From Curvibacter gracilis ATCC BAA-807 (lineage in GTDB: Bacteria > Pseudomonadota > Gammaproteobacteria > Burkholderiales > Burkholderiaceae_C), in NCBI RefSeq assembly GCF_000518645.1, contig NZ_JADZ01000010.1, positions 124,001-188,000 of the forward strand: DNA of 64,000 bases, in the 5' to 3' direction. The notes under the pieces are model-generated. The model was not told the origin of the DNA, did no database searches, and saw only the letters and a list, made by a program, of their open reading frames with translations. Positions 34,784 through 43,672 of the stretch are shown one piece after another (the first letter of the stretch is position 1; the number at the start of each line of letters is the position of its first letter). Both the position numbers and the translations under genes were made by a program.

Positions 34784-35695
34784 ATGAGCTTTTACCAAGA
34801 CTTCAACGACAAGCAGGCCATCGAAGCCTGGCACGCGCTGCCCCGTGCGCCCTACAAGACCTTCAAGCTGACGCGCCTGGCGCCCACGATCGGTGCCGAG
34901 ATCCATGGCGTGGACCTGTCGCGCGACATCCCTGAGGAGCAGTTTGCCGAGATCCGCCGGGCCATCGGAGAAAACCTGGTGCTGGCCTTCCGGGGCCAGA
35001 CACTGGATCTGGAGGCGCACAAGCGCTTTGCACGCCGCTTCGGCACCCTGCACCGCCACCTGCTCGCCAAGAGCCGCGCCGTGGCCGGTGGCACCGACGA
35101 CCCCGAGGTGCTGGCCTGGCGCACCGGGCCGCAGTCGCGCTTCACGGCAGGCGACGCCTGGCACCACGATGTGTCGTGCGACGCCAACCCGATCTGGGGC
35201 TCGTTCCTGCATGTCACCCGCCTGCCCGAGTCGGGTGGCGGCGACACGGCCTTTGCCAACCTGGTGCTGGCCTATGAGTCGCTGTCGGCCCCCTACAAGG
35301 CCTTTCTCGACGGCCTGACGGCGGTGCACGACGGCTCCACCGCCTGGACGGCGGGCTACGGCACCCAGCCCGAGCCGGGCAAGACCTTTCCGGCCACCGA
35401 GCACCCGGTGGTGGCGCGCCACCCGTTCACCGGGCAGAAGTTCCTGTACGTGAACGAGGCCTTCACCTCGCACATCGTGCAGCTCAGCCGGCACGAAAGC
35501 CAGGCGGTGCTGCAGCAGCTGTACCGCCACATCGAACGCAGTCTGGCCTTCCAGGTGCGTGTGCGCTGGGAGCCGGGCACCCTGCTGTTCTGGGACAACT
35601 GGGCCACCCAGCACCATGCCGTGTGGGACTACTTCCCTGAAGAGCGCTGGGGCGAACGCGTGTCGGCCTACCTGGACCACGGGCCCAAGGCCTGA
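34784..35695 (+). CDS. TauD/TfdA-family Fe(II)/2-oxoglutarate dioxygenase
   Basis: 303 residues, typical TauD length. The Fe ligands are the His-x-Asp in GDAWHHDVSCD and the distal His in WDNWATQHHAVWDY; a candidate 2-oxoglutarate-binding Arg follows in GERVSAYLDHG. Early LTRLAPTIGAEIHGVDLSRD is characteristic of the family. Members oxidise taurine, other sulphonates, aryloxyacids or sulphate esters. The substrate is not evident. It is followed after 58 bp by a class V aminotransferase-like gene on the same strand. Confidence 0.9.
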   Translation: MSFYQDFNDKQAIEAWHALPRAPYKTFKLTRLAPTIGAEIHGVDLSRDIPEEQFAEIRRAIGENLVLAFRGQTLDLEAHKRFARRFGTLHRHLLAKSRAVAGGTDDPEVLAWRTGPQSRFTAGDAWHHDVSCDANPIWGSFLHVTRLPESGGGDTAFANLVLAYESLSAPYKAFLDGLTAVHDGSTAWTAGYGTQPEPGKTFPATEHPVVARHPFTGQKFLYVNEAFTSHIVQLSRHESQAVLQQLYRHIERSLAFQVRVRWEPGTLLFWDNWATQHHAVWDYFPEERWGERVSAYLDHGPKA

Positions 35696-35753
35696 GCGGC
35701 AGCAGCGCCGTCCGTCATGGGCATGACACGGCCTGCCGCTAGGCTGGTGCCCC

Positions 35754-37118
35754 ATGAAAGACAGCCCATTGCCCATGAACAACACCCCGGTCACCTCTTT
35801 CCAGCGCCAGCGCCGTGGCCTGATCGCATCAGCAGGCGTCTTGGTGGCCGGTGCCGCGCAAGCGCAGGTGCCAGCCCAGCCAGCACCCGAGACCTCAGCA
35901 GCCGCCGAGTCGCCGGTGCCGCGCCCCCTGCAGGATCCGGCCAGCCTGGCCCGCGACGAGGCCCACTGGGCCCGCGTGGCAGCGCTGTTCCCGGTGGACC
36001 GCAGCGTGGTCAACTTCGAGAACGGTTACTTCGGCATGATGGGCCGGCCCGTGGCACAGGCCTACCACCGCCACATCGACGAGATCAATCGCCGCGGCTC
36101 GGTGTTTGTGCGTGGCCAGTACGACGCGGGCGAAGCCACTCGCGTGCGTGATCGTGTGGCCCTGGAGTTGGGCGCCAAGCCGCAGGAGGTGGCCCTGACC
36201 CGGGGGGCCACCGAGGCGCTGCAAAACCTCATCACCAACTACCGGCGCCTGCAGCCGGGCGATGTGGCCCTGTATGCCGATCTGGATTACGACAGCATGC
36301 AGTACGCCATGAACTACCTGCGCCAGCGCCGCGGCGCCGAGGTGGTGCGCATCAGCCTGCCCGAGCCGGCCAGCCACCAGGGCGTGATTGATGCCTACGC
36401 GCGGGCCTTCGAGCAGCATCCCAAGACCCGTCTGCTGTTGCTGACCCATGTCAGCCACCGCACCGGGCTCTTGCTGCCGGTGGCCGAGATCTGCCGCCTG
36501 GCACGGGCCCGTGGCATCGACGTGATCGTGGACGCTGCCCATTCCTGGGGCCAGATCGATTTCAAGGTGGAGTCGCTGGGGGCCGATTTTGTGGGCTTCA
36601 ACCTGCACAAATGGATGGGCGCGCCCCTGGGCGTGGGCTGCCTGTACATCAAGGAGGGCCAGCTGGACGACATCGACCGGGCCTTTGAAGACGGCGATTT
36701 TCCGGCCCACGATGTGCGCTCGCGCGTGCACACCGGCACCACCAACATCGCCAATGTGCTGAGCGTGCCCGTGGCGCTGGACCTGCACCAGGCCCTGGGC
36801 CCGGCCCACAAGGAGGCCCGCCTGCGCCACCTGCGCGATCTGTGGGTGGCGCCCCTGCTGGCGTTGCCGAAACTGCAGATCCTGACCCCGCAAGACCCGC
36901 GCCTGTACGCCGGCATCACCTCGATCCGCCTGCGTGGCCAGACCAGCCGCGAGGACAACCTGCGCCTGGCCAAGCGTTTGAAGGATGAGTTCGGCCTGTT
37001 CACCGTGCGCCGCGGGGGCGTGGCGGCGGGCGACTGCGTGCGCATTTCACCGGCCTTGTTCACCTCGGCCGAGGACACGGCGCGGCTGGTCGAGGCTTTG
37101 AAGGTGATCGCGGCCTGA
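35754..37118 (+). CDS. Tat-type exported class V aminotransferase-fold protein (isopenicillin-N-epimerase-like)
   Basis: 454 residues. The N terminus has a twin-arginine stretch RQRRGLIASAGVLVAGAAQAQ, so this PLP enzyme is probably sent to the periplasm folded. The core matches class V aminotransferases: TRGATEALQNLI, THVSHRTGLLLPV, VDAAHSWGQIDF (PLP-binding Asp-x-Ala-His) and GFNLHKWMGAPLG with the Schiff-base Lys. An alternative start is ATG 35775. Periplasmic homologues are annotated as isopenicillin N epimerase-like but their reactions are mostly unknown. It may work with the TauD-type gene upstream. Confidence 0.85.
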   Translation: MKDSPLPMNNTPVTSFQRQRRGLIASAGVLVAGAAQAQVPAQPAPETSAAAESPVPRPLQDPASLARDEAHWARVAALFPVDRSVVNFENGYFGMMGRPVAQAYHRHIDEINRRGSVFVRGQYDAGEATRVRDRVALELGAKPQEVALTRGATEALQNLITNYRRLQPGDVALYADLDYDSMQYAMNYLRQRRGAEVVRISLPEPASHQGVIDAYARAFEQHPKTRLLLLTHVSHRTGLLLPVAEICRLARARGIDVIVDAAHSWGQIDFKVESLGADFVGFNLHKWMGAPLGVGCLYIKEGQLDDIDRAFEDGDFPAHDVRSRVHTGTTNIANVLSVPVALDLHQALGPAHKEARLRHLRDLWVAPLLALPKLQILTPQDPRLYAGITSIRLRGQTSREDNLRLAKRLKDEFGLFTVRRGGVAAGDCVRISPALFTSAEDTARLVEALKVIAA

Positions 37119-37136
37119 AAGGGATGGCCTGCGCAA

Positions 37137-37400
37137 TCAGTCGCCTTGCTGCCCGGCGCGGCGCTGCTCACGCAGCATGAACAGGTACAGGCTTTCGACT
37201 TTTTCACGTGCCCAGGGCGTCTTGCGCAGAAAGGTCAGGCTCGATTTGATGCTCGGGTTGAGCGCAAAGCAGCGGATGGGCACCAGATGGGCCAGCTCGT
37301 CCCAGCCATAGAAGTCGACCAGCGCGGTGACGATGGCCTCCAGGGTCAGCCCATGCAAGGGGTTGTGGCGCTGGGTTGGCGGGGCGGGGGGCGTGGACAT
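37137..37400 (-). CDS. VF530-family (DUF2132) DNA-binding protein
   Basis: 87 residues. [22 protein letters not shown] and the following [25 protein letters not shown] are the hallmark of the VF530 family, a short all-helical fold with a putative DNA-binding surface. It is common as a stand-alone gene in proteobacteria. The ATG at 37400 is set by the family start; the longer frame upstream does not look coding. It is convergent with the aminotransferase-like gene, ends 18 bp apart. Confidence 0.88.
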   Translation of the reverse strand: MSTPPAPPTQRHNPLHGLTLEAIVTALVDFYGWDELAHLVPIRCFALNPSIKSSLTFLRKTPWAREKVESLYLFMLREQRRAGQQGD

Positions 37401-37493
37401 GGCGGCATCGGGGTGGGCTGCGGGGCTGCTGAGCTTAACCCAGGGCTGGGCGCTGCCCCATGTCGCTGCCTTGGCCCACAAAGCCTGTGCAGC

Positions 37494-38546
37494 TCATTTT
37501 TGGCTGGCTTTCTCATAGAACGCCAGGATCGGCGGGTCAAAGCGCTGGTGATCGAGTTGCCACAGGCCCAGGGGGCCGCGCAACAGCGGCACCTGCACCT
37601 CGCTGCCCGTGGGCACCTGAGCCCAGTACTCCGGGGCCTTGGTGAAGCGCAGGGTCGGCAAGCCCTGGCGGGCATCCACCGGGCTCAGGTGAACCACCTG
37701 ATCGACCACACGGTAGGCATACCAGGTGGACGGCCCTTTCGCCAGCACCTGATCAACCCGTTTGAGCGCTGGCAGCGCCGCCATGGTCAAGGCGCCGGTC
37801 ACAAACAGGGCCAGCACCAGCGACTCTTGCACCGGCACCTGGCCAGCCAGCAACCGGCGGTAGCTGAACAAGCCCACCCCGACCAGCGCAGCCCCGGCGG
37901 CCACCAGCAGGGCCGGGCTGCTGAGCAGCCGTGCCACCTGGGATTCGATCAGCTCGTAGTCGTTGAACACATAGGTGTCCAGCAGGGAGAACAGCAGCAG
38001 CGCCAGGAACACCACCACGGCCGTCAGCGAAAAGCGGTTCTTCTCCAGCGAAAAATCCATGCCTGCGCCCGTCGGCAACGCAAAGCCTGGAAAGACCGAA
38101 CGCACCATGTCGGCCAGGGCCTCGCGCGAGGCCCTGGGGTTGGCGAGGGTTTCTGCACACACCAGCAGCGGGCCGGTAGGGGCATCGACCTGCACCCAGG
38201 CCAGGTTGGCCGTGCGCCACGGATGGGGGTCCAGCCAGCTGAGCGTGGCCAGTTCCTTGCTCACGACCTGTTCAAAGTCTTCCTGGGCGCCATACCAGCG
38301 GCCCCTGAACCGAACCGACTCGCCTTCGTCGATCAGCACCCCCAGCGCCTGCTGCGGGCTCAGCTTGGGCCATGACTTCAGAAACTCGACCCGGGCCATG
38401 CCAACACGCCAGAATCGGTGCCCCTTCAGCGCATCCACCATCCGCTGCTGGTGCTGCTTCAGCTTTCGGTGCCGCCTGAACTGGTGCAGGGCCAGCAGCA
38501 GTTGCAGAAAAATGATCAGCGCCAATGCGATATTCAACAGCTTCAT
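37494..38546 (-). CDS. Hypothetical membrane protein
   Basis: 350 residues, family not recognised. A membrane segment at the N terminus (LLNIALALIIFLQLLLAL) is followed by about 150 soluble residues, then three hydrophobic segments (about 177-195, 215-232 and 245-262) and a soluble C-terminal domain. The architecture, with two soluble parts around a membrane core, resembles E3-ligase-like membrane proteins of other bacteria only vaguely; no motif supports a function. It lies divergent to the inositol-phosphatase-like gene. Confidence 0.7.
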   Translation of the reverse strand: MKLLNIALALIIFLQLLLALHQFRRHRKLKQHQQRMVDALKGHRFWRVGMARVEFLKSWPKLSPQQALGVLIDEGESVRFRGRWYGAQEDFEQVVSKELATLSWLDPHPWRTANLAWVQVDAPTGPLLVCAETLANPRASREALADMVRSVFPGFALPTGAGMDFSLEKNRFSLTAVVVFLALLLFSLLDTYVFNDYELIESQVARLLSSPALLVAAGAALVGVGLFSYRRLLAGQVPVQESLVLALFVTGALTMAALPALKRVDQVLAKGPSTWYAYRVVDQVVHLSPVDARQGLPTLRFTKAPEYWAQVPTGSEVQVPLLRGPLGLWQLDHQRFDPPILAFYEKASQK

Positions 38547-38722
38547 GCTGCTACCCTCCCTTTTTAGGTTTTATGGCTGTTCTGGTGCCGAGGCCTGCAT
38601 TGAGGCCGCAGATGCCAGTGCACAGCACTTTACCCAAGGACGCCCCCCCATGGCGACGGTGCGCAGCACCAGGCCGGGTACCCAGGCCTGGGCGCTGATC
38701 GGGGCCCGCTCGGAAGAATCCA

Positions 38723-39517
38723 ATGATCGAAGAAGTTGCACAACTGATGCGCCAGGCCGCGCGCCAGGCCATCCTGCCCCGCTTTCGGGCGCTGCGGGCA
38801 GAGGACATCGAGGAGAAATCGCCCGGTGAAACCGTGACCGCCGCCGACCGCGAGGCCGAGGCCTTGTTGACCGCCGGGCTGCTGGCCCTGCTGCCCAGCG
38901 CGCAGGTGATGGGCGAAGAGGCCACATCGATGCAGGCCGAGCGCCGCCATGAGGCGGCCGCGGCCTCCGAACTCTGGGTGGTCGACCCCTTGGACGGCAC
39001 GGCCAATTTTGTGGCCGGCAGCCCGCTGTTTGCCGTGATGGTGGCCTTGATCCGAGACGGCGAAACGGTGATGAGCTGGATGCTCGACCCCTTGACCGAC
39101 ACCCTGGCCTTTGCTCAAAAAGGGGCCGGGGCCTATCTGGGCGGCCGGCGCGTGCACGCGCCGCAAACCCCGCGGCCGCTTGGTGAGTTGCGGGGCGCCA
39201 TCTTCACCCGCTTCCTGCCCGCCGCCTTGAAGAGCCACATCGAGGCCCGCGCCGGCAGCTTGGGCGCTGTGTTGCCAGGCATGCGCTGCTCCGGCCACGA
39301 GTACCCCGCGATTGCCCAGGGGTTGCAGAATTTCGTGCTGTTCTGGCGCACCGAACCCTGGGACCACGCGCCCGGGGCCTTGTTCATGTGCGAGGCCGGG
39401 GCCCATGTGGCGCGGCCTGATGGCTTGCCGTACCGGCCTTTGGATGGTGGCCAAGGTCTGCTGGTGGCCGACAACCAGGCCAACTGGAACCTGCTGGCAC
39501 CGCTACTGCTGGGGTAG
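38723..39517 (+). CDS. Inositol-monophosphatase-family phosphatase (SuhB-like)
   Basis: 264 residues with the metal sites of the family: GEEAT (Glu), DPLDGTANF (Asp-Pro-x-Asp-Gly-Thr) and EPWDHAPGALFMCEAG near the C terminus. Members hydrolyse inositol monophosphate, fructose-1,6-bisphosphate, histidinol phosphate or PAP. The sequence FTRFLPAALKSHIEARAG between the motifs suggests a subgroup distinct from classical SuhB; the substrate is not resolved. The AT-rich island begins right after its stop. Confidence 0.9.
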   Translation: MIEEVAQLMRQAARQAILPRFRALRAEDIEEKSPGETVTAADREAEALLTAGLLALLPSAQVMGEEATSMQAERRHEAAAASELWVVDPLDGTANFVAGSPLFAVMVALIRDGETVMSWMLDPLTDTLAFAQKGAGAYLGGRRVHAPQTPRPLGELRGAIFTRFLPAALKSHIEARAGSLGAVLPGMRCSGHEYPAIAQGLQNFVLFWRTEPWDHAPGALFMCEAGAHVARPDGLPYRPLDGGQGLLVADNQANWNLLAPLLLG

Positions 39518-39803
39518 GGCCTCTATGCGGCCGGTGGTTCGAACACTAACGCTGGCTTGGTTCAGCATGATCTGGAACTGAAAAAGAGCTCAACGTGACA
39601 AGAGATGCCGTGTGTCTTTGTTAGTTTGCAGGCAGCGTGTCGCCAGTTTTGGGCCTTGTTGGGGGGCATGAGCTTGCACAGAACTCCAAAAGGGTGTTTC
39701 AATACTTGGCGGAATAACGCGGAATACACTGCATGAATTCGTCATTTGAAAATCCTGCCAAGGTTTATTGATGTTTGAGGTGGTTCAGGTTTTATAGGTC
39801 GAT

Positions 39804-40280
39804 TCAAATGGATTGCGGTGTGCAATTTTTAAAAATATCTGTGTCGGAAAATAGAAGTTGATAAATAAAAGCAGTATTGCTGTTTGAGTTTGGTATTTTT
39901 GCTTGAATTTTGGTGTAAATCTCCTTACTGCCGACCAACTGGTAGCCCATAGTGTTCAATGATTCTATAATCAATTTTTCTGATTCGTTGATGGGTGGAT
40001 AAGGATGGTCTAGGATTTTGTGCCCATCGTCAGTCCTCATGATTAGAGAGAAAGGTCCGATCCAAGATAAAAACACGAGCCAAGATTTATCTTTATCAGA
40101 AACGAATAGAATATCTGACACATCATCGTTTATGTCGGAGGTGTCTTCGATATTCATTTTGCTCCCAATAATTTTTTTGAATTTCAAAAAATCAAGATGA
40201 TCTTCGTTCTTGAATGAATACTGTAAATTGTTGGGTGATTTGTATCTTCCTAAAATGTATTGAATTACATTGCGCATCAT
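39804..40280 (-). CDS. Hypothetical protein of the AT-rich island
   Basis: 158 residues, not recognised. It is soluble, rich in Ile, Asn, Ser, Asp and Lys, unlike the Ala/Gly/Leu-rich proteins around it, and has no signal peptide or obvious motif; LSWIGPFSLIMRTDDGHKIL and PPINESEKLIIESLN are the most ordered parts. Size and setting resemble immunity proteins of contact-dependent or polymorphic toxins, but no toxin gene is nearby. Two ATGs (40280, 40277) start the frame without a clear ribosome-binding site. Confidence 0.5.
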   Translation of the reverse strand: MMRNVIQYILGRYKSPNNLQYSFKNEDHLDFLKFKKIIGSKMNIEDTSDINDDVSDILFVSDKDKSWLVFLSWIGPFSLIMRTDDGHKILDHPYPPINESEKLIIESLNTMGYQLVGSKEIYTKIQAKIPNSNSNTAFIYQLLFSDTDIFKNCTPQSI

Positions 40281-40535
40281 TTTTAGTTGGCTTCAGTTGG
40301 TTCGGTTTTTTATCCATTGGTTTGAACATGGCATATGCGTCGCATCAGCGCGGCGGATTAGATTTTTCGGACTGTCCTAGGGATGATGAGGCCATGAAGC
40401 GTCATCAGATCCTGGCGCTTGGCCCTCAGGCCCGGCTCGCCCAAAAACCATTAAATTCGCTATACGCTAACTGATTGGCTGAGAGGGAGAGTTGATATGT
40501 GTGCTCCCGGCTATTTTGGAATTTATATTCCAAGA
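40281..40535. other. Non-coding stretch inside the AT-rich island
   Basis: Holds a short open frame on the plus strand (from about 40214) with no codon bias or recognisable product and is judged non-coding. No terminator or promoter could be assigned. Confidence 0.3.
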
Positions 40536-41033
40536 TTAATTCTCTAAAAAATACGATGTGATTTTGATGGTAAGCGCTACTCCAATAGGTACTGCCCAAC
40601 GTTCTCTGTTATATTGTCCGCCAAGATTATTGATGATGTAGTCTGATTGGCTTTGACCGCTGATGAAATGCCAGAAAATCGTCATAAAGACGTTTGTCAA
40701 CATGAAAATTGCGTTTGCATCGTGATGGTTGGCGCTTGTTTTTAATGAAAGATACGCGTCCAAAGCTAGAAGTAATATGACATAGGCCATAGACCATACC
40801 CATGATACGCGTGCCTTTTTCTTCTCCCCTAATCGTTTCCAATTGAGCGCATGAATGATCATGCCGAACAGGCCGGTGAACGGAAGGCAAAGAACGCTCG
40901 CAAGGTCTGGATTCCATAACCTTATTTGATTATTTTCATTTTTGAGTTGATGCTCAACGAGGGTGGCAGTAGCGGTTGTACCGCATTGATGGCAAATTTC
41001 TTCGGTTTATATTTTGCAATTTTTGCAGTACAT
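40536..41033 (-). pseudogene. Zinc-ribbon membrane protein, interrupted by TAA at codon 9
   Basis: Read from ATG 41033 the product starts MYCKNCKI, then a TAA (41009-41007), then TEEICHQCG and 156 residues with no further stop. The two CxxC pairs form a complete N-terminal zinc ribbon of a known type (MYCKNC...CHQCG), and the rest (LWNPDLASVLCLPFTGLFG, then three hydrophobic segments) fits zinc-ribbon membrane proteins. A single A-to-T change (AAA to TAA) explains the break. Restart inside the frame, for example at ATG 40862, would give a 108-residue piece without the ribbon. Confidence 0.65.
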
Positions 41034-41876
41034 ATATATTCATCGGATGATTAACTGTTGTAGAGTGCGGTGCTGAAGGGTTTTCCAGAAATCAACTTCA
41101 TGCAGTATTTGGTGTGGTTTTCTCTTTGGTTGATGAGGGTACTCGTTTGAGTCGGCTTGTCATCTTGGATCAAAGGTCTTTTAAAAGGGGCTGGCTCAAT
41201 ATGGTTGAATAGGGTATTTTTGATCTGTTTCTCTGTGTGAGAGTGGGGAATTGGTTGTATTCTTGTGCTGGTTTTTATTAATGATGCAATTATCAGTGCC
41301 TATGTCATATTGCTGTTCTTGATTGACGGATCGAGTTGATTATTTTTGGTATATGCTTCCCGTCTTCTCTTGCATTTCTTCGGATGTGGTGCTTGTTGGT
41401 GGTTAACCATAATGGAATCGCCGGGGTGGTGCTTGATTGGGCGTTGATCGGCCAATCCCTATGGATCAGCGGTGCCTCTGAAATTCATCTGGTTGGGACC
41501 TCCAATGATTTCATGGGCAATGCATGGGGAGGGCGTCTATGTATCTTGAGTGCCCATTGTTTGTAGTCTATCAAGCGGCTTTTCAGATCGTGCCCATGTA
41601 TGAATCTTGTAGTCCATACCCGTTTCTAAATCAGACCTCTTGATCTGATCTGGCGATAGTGGAGAGCACCTTTGGCTATTCTTAATGGCGATATCAGCCG
41701 CTGAAAAAAACAGAGATGGGCTGACGATTCAATGCGTCTGCAGGGTGCCGAATGGAAGGCGCAGATTCCCAATGATCAGAATCCACGTGAACAGAGGCGA
41801 GTTGGTCAATGAATCCCGTATTTAAAAGAGCGACCGGCGACTGCTGCTTTAAATTGAGTGGCGGCCATAGCCCTGT
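41034..41876. other. Gene-poor part of the AT-rich island
   Basis: About 840 bp without a convincing gene on either strand. One plus-strand open frame (41336-41566, 76 residues, TTG start) has no recognisable features. Composition shifts from AT-rich to the flanking high-GC type around 41.8 kb, close to the end of the next gene. This may be decayed mobile or effector DNA. Confidence 0.35.
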
Positions 41877-42299
41877 TCAAGCCGCCGCAAAGGCATCCAG
41901 GAGTTCGACCTCCCTGGAATCAGTGGAGATGTGCAAGATCAATGTTCGGTCCATCTGCTCGCTTGGATGTTGGGCATCGTGCTTGGCAAAGCGGAATACT
42001 TCTCCCAAATGCTCATCCTCGTGCCAGGTGGTCATGACAAACCGGTCTTCAGGCACATCGCTGAAGCCAAACTGCTCCAGGTTCGCCATGTCGACGGCAT
42101 CATCCCATGAGCTGCACCCTGCGCCCCAGGCCAACATGTACAGGCAACCAGACCGGATCAGCCAATCACTGACCGATGCTTGCCAATGTGATTCGACCAC
42201 GACATCGGCAACGATCACGACCTTGGCAGGAGCCGATGAGGCCAGGGGTGGCAACGGTGCACCGGGCAGCAGATGAACGTACTCAGGAGTCGGTGTCAT
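41877..42299 (-). CDS. DUF7684-like protein of unknown function
   Basis: 140 residues. YVHLLPGAPLPPL, ESHWQASVSDWLIRSGCLYMLAWG, CSSWDDAVDMANLEQF and VMTTWHEDEHLGEVFRFAKHDAQHP together match a small protein family often annotated as hypothetical (recalled as DUF7684). It is soluble, with conserved Trp, Cys and Asp residues but no known catalytic motif. Relatives are often found singly near mobile DNA or toxin-immunity genes. It lies at the edge of the AT-rich island but has high GC itself. Confidence 0.6.
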   Translation of the reverse strand: MTPTPEYVHLLPGAPLPPLASSAPAKVVIVADVVVESHWQASVSDWLIRSGCLYMLAWGAGCSSWDDAVDMANLEQFGFSDVPEDRFVMTTWHEDEHLGEVFRFAKHDAQHPSEQMDRTLILHISTDSREVELLDAFAAA

Positions 42300-42417
42300 A
42301 TTGGCAGCCTATCTGAAAGCAGACATGGCACCACGATCTCTCCTCGCAGGTCTCTGTCTCAGATTCAAGGCTGGGGATAGCCGCCATCGCGGGCCATGCC
42401 ATGACTCTGGCAGGCCC

Positions 42418-42504
42418 GCGGCCTTTTGCCCCGGTGGTTCTGCCCCGGTGGTTCTACAGAAGACAGGTGTCAGCCTGTCGCCGGGTCGCGCGCGGCCTTT
42501 TGCC
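42418..42504. repeat. Short direct repeats at the island edge
   Basis: The 13-base GCGGCCTTTTGCC occurs at 42418-42430 and 42492-42504. Between them a 14-base unit GCCCCGGTGGTTCT is repeated in tandem at 42428-42441 and 42442-42455. Meaning unknown; they could mark a recombination junction. Confidence 0.55.
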
Positions 42505-42524
42505 GCCCCAGCCCGCCCCCGACC

Positions 42525-43601
42525 TCAACGCTCAATCGTCTTGTTCCACCGGCTGTTCCAGCCCGGGCGTTGTTCGTTGATGGCGTCCCAATCCACGGTC
42601 ACGGCGTTTTTCATGTAGCCATTGATCAGCTTGACCTGCTCCACCCCATTGCCCACCACGGGGGCCTTGGGGTTGGTGGGGATCTGGTCGCCGAACTGCA
42701 GCACATTGGCCTGGGCCAGGGGCGAGAGCAGAAACTCGGTCAGCTTCTGGGCCAGTTCGGGTTCGCTGTTCTTGGCGATCACGCACTGGGCCACCATCAG
42801 CACCACCGAGCCCTCTTTGGGTTGGGCGTATTCGACCGGGATGCCTTTGGCCTTCAGGCCGGCCACGGCGGTGGGCGTGAGCGGGAACAACGCGGCCTCG
42901 CCGGTCTGCACCATCTCGGAGATCTTGGCCGAGCTGGGGATGTACTCGAGCACGTTGGGGCCGATGGTGTTGGGCCAGGCCTTGAAGCCGGGCTCCACGT
43001 TCTTGTCGGTGCCGCCCTGGATGCGGTTGAACATCAAGAAGCCGTGCAGGCCGAAGGTGGATGACGGCATCGACTGGAACACCACCTTGCCCTTGTACTT
43101 GGGGTCGGCCAGGTCCATCCACGAGGTGGGGGCGGCCCAGCCTTTTTCGGTGAACATCTTCTTGTTGTAGGCCAGCCCGGTCATGCCCAGGCTCACGCCG
43201 GTGGCCATGTCGTTCTTCAGGCGGGCGGCGGGGTAGATGTCTTTCAGCACCGGGGTGTCGCGCTGCTTTTCGCACAAGCCCATGTTGATGGCGCGCACCA
43301 TGATGCCGTCGTCCAGAAACATCACATGCATCTGCGGCTTGTCCTTGTTGGCCTGGGCCTTGGCCAGGATGTCGGACGAGGTGCCCGGCACCACCACCAC
43401 CTTGGCGCCATAGGCTTTCTCGAAGGCCGGGAACACGTACTGGGTGTAGGCCTTCTCCATCTGCCCCCCGTTCATGCCGATGTACAGGGTTTTGGTCTGG
43501 GCCAGGGCGTTGCTGCCCAGGGCGGCGCTGGCGCACAGGGCGGCGCCGGCCCAGGCCAGGCGGCTGAAACGACGTGCTGGCACGGAGGGGGTGGTTTTCA
43601 T
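42525..43601 (-). CDS. ABC transporter substrate-binding protein (spermidine/putrescine-type)
   Basis: 358 residues. A signal peptide ending near ALAQT is followed by KTLYIGMNGGQMEKAYTQYVFPAFEKAYG, the first lobe of PotD-type (SBP_bac_8) binding proteins, then PGTSSDILAKAQ and FLLSPLAQANVLQFGDQIP. It is the last gene of the seven-gene operon read from 49348 downwards, downstream of the dehydrogenase genes, and supplies the receptor for the ATPase and permeases of the same operon. The ligand is probably a cationic or cyclic amino compound. Confidence 0.9.
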   Translation of the reverse strand: MKTTPSVPARRFSRLAWAGAALCASAALGSNALAQTKTLYIGMNGGQMEKAYTQYVFPAFEKAYGAKVVVVPGTSSDILAKAQANKDKPQMHVMFLDDGIMVRAINMGLCEKQRDTPVLKDIYPAARLKNDMATGVSLGMTGLAYNKKMFTEKGWAAPTSWMDLADPKYKGKVVFQSMPSSTFGLHGFLMFNRIQGGTDKNVEPGFKAWPNTIGPNVLEYIPSSAKISEMVQTGEAALFPLTPTAVAGLKAKGIPVEYAQPKEGSVVLMVAQCVIAKNSEPELAQKLTEFLLSPLAQANVLQFGDQIPTNPKAPVVGNGVEQVKLINGYMKNAVTVDWDAINEQRPGWNSRWNKTIER

Positions 43602-43672
43602 GCTGTGGTCCTTGTTGGCTAGGGGGTGAAAGAAAAGGGGAAGGGGTGAACGGGGCTTCAATAGCGGCTCGG

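Larger units (their letters stand above)
39518..41876. other. AT-rich island with orphan and broken genes
   Basis: From about 39.5 to 41.8 kb the sequence is visibly richer in A and T than both flanks, with long T/A runs and codons ending in A or T. It holds a hypothetical gene (39804-40280), a zinc-ribbon pseudogene (40536-41033) and no typical high-GC genes. No transposase, integrase or long terminal repeats were found. It looks like acquired DNA inserted next to the phosphatase gene; the outer limits are judged by composition only. Confidence 0.6.

Noticed and set aside
40214-40474. 86-codon plus-strand frame between the two island genes
   Set aside because: Overlaps the start of the 158-residue gene on the other strand and has no recognisable content.
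41336-41566. 76-codon plus-strand frame in the AT-rich island
   Set aside because: TTG start without ribosome-binding site, no recognisable motif and no support from context.
41809-42276. 155-codon plus-strand frame opposite the DUF7684-like gene
   Set aside because: The minus-strand product has a consistent conserved pattern; the plus-strand one does not.
39518-42524. Search for IS ends, integrase or attachment site around the AT-rich island
   Set aside because: No transposase-like frame, no long terminal inverted repeats and no tRNA gene at either edge were seen.
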